Source of the DNA: JAAFHB01 sp037133495
GTDB lineage: Bacteria; Bacteroidota; Bacteroidia; Bacteroidales; Prolixibacteraceae
Length of the DNA: 9,351 nucleotides
Direction: 5' to 3'
Assembly: GCA_037133495.1 (NCBI GenBank)
Contig: JBAXOA010000144.1
Location: 1 to 9,351 of the forward strand
Every line of letters starts with the position of its first letter. Within the stretch, counting starts at the first letter, position 1. Both the position numbers and the translations under genes were made by a program. Positions 6,445 to 9,351 of this stretch are shown here, one piece after another. The notes below the pieces were generated by a model, which was given only the letters and a program-made list of their open reading frames with translations, did no database searches and had not been told where the DNA came from.

Positions 6445-7912
6445 AGTTCTCACTACAAAAGAAGAAAATTATTCTCAATGGTACAACGATTTAGTCGCAA
6501 ATGCTGATTTAGCCGAAAATTCAGCTGTGCGCGGGTGTATGGTAATAAAACCTTACGGATACGCGATTTGGGAAAAAATGCAGGCCCAGCTCGATAAAAT
6601 GTTCAAGGAAACTGGTCATGTCAATGCCTATTTCCCCCTTTTTATTCCCAAATCCTTCTTTTCAAAAGAGGCTGCCCACGTGGATGGTTTTGCCAAAGAA
6701 TGTGCAGTTGTAACCCATTACCGGCTTAAAAATGACCCCGACGGAAAAGGCGTGGTGGTCGATCCTGATGCTAAACTCGAGGAAGAACTGATTATTCGTC
6801 CCACTTCCGAAACAATTATATGGAGCACCTATAAAAACTGGATTCAATCTTACCGCGATCTTCCCATTCTTTGTAATCAGTGGGCAAATGTAGTGCGATG
6901 GGAAATGCGTACCCGGATGTTTCTCCGGACAACAGAATTCCTTTGGCAGGAAGGGCATACCGCTCACGAAACAAGTCAGGAGGCATTGGAAGAAACTGAA
7001 AAAATGATCAATGTTTATGCAACGTTTGCCGAAGATTTTATGGCAATCCCGGTTATTAAAGGGGCTAAATCGGCTAACGAACGTTTTGCAGGCGCACTTG
7101 AAACCTATACCATTGAGGCATTAATGCAGGACGGAAAAGCTTTGCAGTCAGGTACTTCTCATTTTCTTGGACAGAATTTTGCCAAGGCTTTCGATGTTCA
7201 GTTTGCTGCCCGTGACGGTAAGCTCGATTATGTATGGGCAAGCTCATGGGGTGTTTCCACCCGTCTTATCGGGGCCTTGATTATGGCTCATTCAGATAAT
7301 AATGGTCTGGTACTTCCTCCTAAACTCGCTCCTTACCAGGTGGTTATCGTTCCTATTTACAAAAACATGGAACAGCTGGCCGAGATAACGGTAAAAGTTG
7401 AAGAGGTGATGACCAAACTTCGGGCCCGCGGAATAAGCGTAAAATACGACAACCGCGATACGCAACGGCCGGGTTGGAAATTTGCTGAATATGAATTGAA
7501 AGGTGTTCCTGTACGGCTGGCTATCGGTCCGCGCGATCTTGAAAACGGCTCGATAGAAGTGGCACGCCGCGATACACTCGAAAAATCGGTCGAAAAACTT
7601 GACAACATCGATCAGGTAGTGGAAGATTTGCTTGACGCGATTCAAAAAAATATCTACAGCAAAGCCTTTAATTTCAGGGCAGAAAATACAACTATCGTTG
7701 ATTCGTACGATGAATTTAAAACCTTGCTCAATACCAAAGGCGGATTTTTTCTTGCCCATTGGGATGGAACAACAGAAACCGAGCTGCGCATCAAAGAGGA
7801 AACCAAAGCAACCTTGCGCTGCATTCCGTTCGGGGGTGACGAAGAAGAAGGTAAATGCATGGTTACCGGCCTTCCTTCAAAACGAAGGGTGATTTTTGCA
7901 CTCGCATATTGA
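6437..7912 (+). CDS. proS: Prolyl-tRNA synthetase (archaeal/eukaryotic type)
   Basis: This is a cytoplasmic class II aminoacyl-tRNA synthetase charging tRNA-Pro with proline. At 491 aa it matches the shorter ProRS type, which lacks the YbaK-like editing insertion of the enterobacterial enzyme and has an extra C-terminal domain. Motif 1 begins near residue 33 (GCMVIKPYGYAIWEKM). The loop with RPTSET is at 121-126. Motif 2 spans about 152-177 and includes FLWQEGHTAH. Motif 3 carries SSWGVSTR with its Arg at 276. The anticodon-binding domain starts near PPKLAPYQVVIVPI. The C-terminal zinc-type domain retains Cys residues in RCIPF and GKCMVTG and ends in the usual terminal Tyr. The ATG at 6437 gives the expected N-terminus (LTTKEENYSQWYNDLV). 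There is no clear Shine-Dalgarno sequence and no T-box leader. It is transcribed divergently from the lipoprotein gene and appears to be its own unit. Confidence 0.97.
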   Translation: MAKVLTTKEENYSQWYNDLVANADLAENSAVRGCMVIKPYGYAIWEKMQAQLDKMFKETGHVNAYFPLFIPKSFFSKEAAHVDGFAKECAVVTHYRLKNDPDGKGVVVDPDAKLEEELIIRPTSETIIWSTYKNWIQSYRDLPILCNQWANVVRWEMRTRMFLRTTEFLWQEGHTAHETSQEALEETEKMINVYATFAEDFMAIPVIKGAKSANERFAGALETYTIEALMQDGKALQSGTSHFLGQNFAKAFDVQFAARDGKLDYVWASSWGVSTRLIGALIMAHSDNNGLVLPPKLAPYQVVIVPIYKNMEQLAEITVKVEEVMTKLRARGISVKYDNRDTQRPGWKFAEYELKGVPVRLAIGPRDLENGSIEVARRDTLEKSVEKLDNIDQVVEDLLDAIQKNIYSKAFNFRAENTTIVDSYDEFKTLLNTKGGFFLAHWDGTTETELRIKEETKATLRCIPFGGDEEEGKCMVTGLPSKRRVIFALAY

Positions 7913-7920
7913 GAAATTGT

Positions 7921-7955
7921 CAATTATCAATTACGAATTATCAATTATCAATTAG
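7921..7955. repeat. 7-bp tandem repeat array after proS
   Basis: Five units of a CAATTAT-like heptamer run head to tail (7921, 7928, 7935, 7942, 7949), with single-base variants and a weaker sixth unit just before. It begins 9 nt after the proS stop and abuts the palindromic element that follows. From memory, arrays of this AATTATC type are common between genes in Bacteroidota, but their role is unclear. Confidence 0.8.
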
Positions 7956-7956
7956 G

Positions 7957-7997
7957 TCCGTCAGCGTTCAACTGAGCTCACGCCGAAGTCTGACGGA
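7957..7997. repeat. REP-like imperfect palindrome between proS and pepT
   Basis: TCCGTCAG (7957-7964) pairs exactly with CTGACGGA (7990-7997). A second short pairing is TTC (7967-7969) with GAA (7985-7987), and the centre carries the perfect 8-bp palindrome TGAGCTCA (7973-7980). The 41-nt symmetric structure looks like a dispersed REP-type element. It could also act as a transcription terminator for proS, although no strong T run follows directly. It ends 18 nt before the pepT start. Confidence 0.6.
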
Positions 7998-8015
7998 AAG
8001 AATTAAAAAAGACGA

Positions 8016-9251
8016 ATGGAGAATAAAGTTGTTGAACGTTTTTTGAGATATGCCAGAACGAATACCTGCTCCGATGCAACAAGCGGTACAACTCCAAGTT
8101 CTCCTGGTCAGCTCGAATTTGCCAACGCGCTGGCAGACGAATTAATCGAAATTGGGCTGCACGATGTTGAAGCCGATCAGTACGGATATGTATATGCCAC
8201 CTTGCCGGCCAATATTGACCGGCCGGCTCCGGTTGTCGGCTTTATTTCACATATGGATACCAGTCCCGATTTTACCGGGAAGAATGTTTTTCCCCAAATA
8301 ATAGACCATTATCCGGGAGGGGATATTCTGCTGAGCAAATCAAAAAACATCTTGCTTTCACCGTCGGTATTTCCTGATTTAAACGCTTATATTGGTCAGC
8401 GATTGATTGTTACAAATGGTAAAACCCTTCTGGGCGCCGATGATAAAGCCGGAGTAGCCGAGATTGTTACCGCTATGGAATACCTGATCAACCAGAAAGA
8501 GATCAAACACGGAACGGTCAAAATCGCTTTTACACCTGATGAAGAGATCGGGGAGGGGGCAGACCATTTCGATGTTGAGAAATTTGCAGCTTCCTTTGCC
8601 TATACCATCGATGGCGGTGAAGTTGGAGAGCTCGAATATGAGAATTTCAATGCTTCGGGGGCTAAGATTGTTATTCATGGTTCGAGTGTTCATCCCGGAT
8701 ATGCCAAAGGGAAGATGAAAAATGCCATATTGATTGCCAATCAGCTCATCGCCATGCTCCCGGCCAATGAGGTACCTGAACAAACCGACGGGTACGAAGG
8801 ATTTTACCATGTTACAAAGTTGAACGGATCTGTTGAGCTGGTTACCATTGAATTTATCCTGCGTGATTTTACCCTTGAGGGTATTGGTAAACGTAAGCAG
8901 TATTTGCAATCGGTTGTGAAGATGATCAACAGCGAGTTCGGAAAAGGAACGGCTGAAATTGCTCTAAAAGATCAGTATCTCAATATGCGTGAGATGATTG
9001 AGCCGGTAAAATACATTGTCGATATTGCAGCTGAGGCGATCACGGAAGCTGGTGTTGAACTCAAGATTGTACCCATTCGCGGCGGCACCGATGGGGCGCG
9101 GTTGTCATATATGGGACTTCCCTGTCCGAATATTTTTGCCGGAGGGCACAATTTCCACGGGCGGTACGAATACATACCCACGCCGTCGATGGCCAAAGCG
9201 TGCGAGGTAATCGTTAAAATCGTTGAAAAAGTGGGGTTGTTGAACGGTTGA
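8016..9251 (+). CDS. pepT: Peptidase T (tripeptide aminopeptidase)
   Basis: This is a cytoplasmic zinc-dependent M20B exopeptidase that removes the N-terminal residue of tripeptides. The 411-aa product has the usual length. Expected metal ligands are all present: H79 in SHMDTSPD (with D81), D142 in GADDKAG, E176/E177 in DEEIGEG (catalytic base and ligand), D199 in TIDGGEVGE and H381 in GGHNFHG. R283 in LRDF matches the residue that binds the peptide carboxylate in known PepT. The dimerisation (lid) domain lies between about residues 205 and 315. The start MENKVVERFLRYARTNTCSD matches the family. The leader before ATG 8016 has only an A-rich stretch, as usual for this phylum. It may be co-transcribed with proS across 103 nt of repeats, or have an unrecognised promoter there. 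Confidence 0.96.
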   Translation: MENKVVERFLRYARTNTCSDATSGTTPSSPGQLEFANALADELIEIGLHDVEADQYGYVYATLPANIDRPAPVVGFISHMDTSPDFTGKNVFPQIIDHYPGGDILLSKSKNILLSPSVFPDLNAYIGQRLIVTNGKTLLGADDKAGVAEIVTAMEYLINQKEIKHGTVKIAFTPDEEIGEGADHFDVEKFAASFAYTIDGGEVGELEYENFNASGAKIVIHGSSVHPGYAKGKMKNAILIANQLIAMLPANEVPEQTDGYEGFYHVTKLNGSVELVTIEFILRDFTLEGIGKRKQYLQSVVKMINSEFGKGTAEIALKDQYLNMREMIEPVKYIVDIAAEAITEAGVELKIVPIRGGTDGARLSYMGLPCPNIFAGGHNFHGRYEYIPTPSMAKACEVIVKIVEKVGLLNG

Positions 9252-9260
9252 TGCCCAGGT

Positions 9261-9344
9261 AATCTTAAATAAATATTTCGGTGCCTTGCACCTTTGGGTC
9301 TAAAACGATTAATCTTCTACAAATATCGCGGTGCTCTGCACCTT
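9261..9344. repeat. Two hairpin repeats spaced 50 bp, REP-like
   Basis: A 34-nt unit at 9261-9294 recurs at 9311-9344 with 27 of 34 positions identical. Each copy holds the mini-hairpin GGTGC-3 nt-GCACC (9280-9292 and 9330-9342) preceded by AAATAT. The period is exactly 50 bp. More copies may lie beyond the window edge. Repeats of the style 'AAATATTTCGGTGC..GCACC' are, to my memory, dispersed between genes in Bacteroidota. They follow pepT and may also help end its transcript. Confidence 0.75.
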
Positions 9345-9351
9345 AAAAAAA

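Noticed and set aside
7855..8046. Small plus-strand frame bridging proS and pepT
   Set aside because: It overlaps the proS 3' end and pepT start and translates the tandem repeat. No protein features are seen.
9261..9344. CRISPR-like array at the right end
   Set aside because: Only two copies are seen. The repeats differ at several positions, and the 16-nt gap between them is too short for a spacer. The hairpin repeat explanation fits better.

Overview
The window looks like chromosomal DNA of a Bacteroidota member, probably of the Bacteroidales/Marinilabiliales type. Three observations point there. Perfect TAnnTTTG promoter elements (the Bacteroidota -7 box) precede two transcription units. 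Clear Shine-Dalgarno sequences are lacking before the starts. The gene content also fits: a cysD/cysN pair with a short CysN, an archaeal/eukaryotic-type ProRS, an OmpP1/FadL-like barrel whose N-terminus is typical of the phylum, and a Gly/Tyr/Ser-rich lipoprotein. No rRNA, tRNA, CRISPR array, prophage or intact insertion sequence was seen.

Layout. Positions 1-37 hold a strong terminator for a gene lying outside the window. Positions 38-408 are non-coding and AT-rich, with two inverted repeats and a candidate promoter. Then come cysD (409-1314) and cysN (1333-2604), 18 nt apart, which together form the sulfate adenylyltransferase that activates sulfate to APS. A small toxin-antitoxin cassette follows with its own promoter: an intact-looking antitoxin (2675-2905) overlapping by 8 nt a MazF/PemK-like toxin (from 2898). 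The toxin loses family resemblance after about codon 65 and runs into the terminator and 3' end of the convergent gene, so it is probably dead.

On the minus strand lie a FadL/OmpP1-family outer-membrane barrel (3162-4679) and, upstream of it, a low-complexity lipoprotein (4784-6337). They may be co-transcribed. A 99-bp divergent intergenic region separates the lipoprotein gene from proS (6437-7912). After proS come a 7-bp tandem repeat and a palindromic REP-like element, then pepT (8016-9251). The window ends in two copies of another short hairpin repeat spaced 50 bp apart.

Most of the window is ordinary housekeeping and envelope content. I do not see a convincing new multi-gene system. The items most worth a second look are the eroded toxin beside an intact antitoxin, the repeat-built surface lipoprotein next to the barrel protein, and the three kinds of intergenic repeat.
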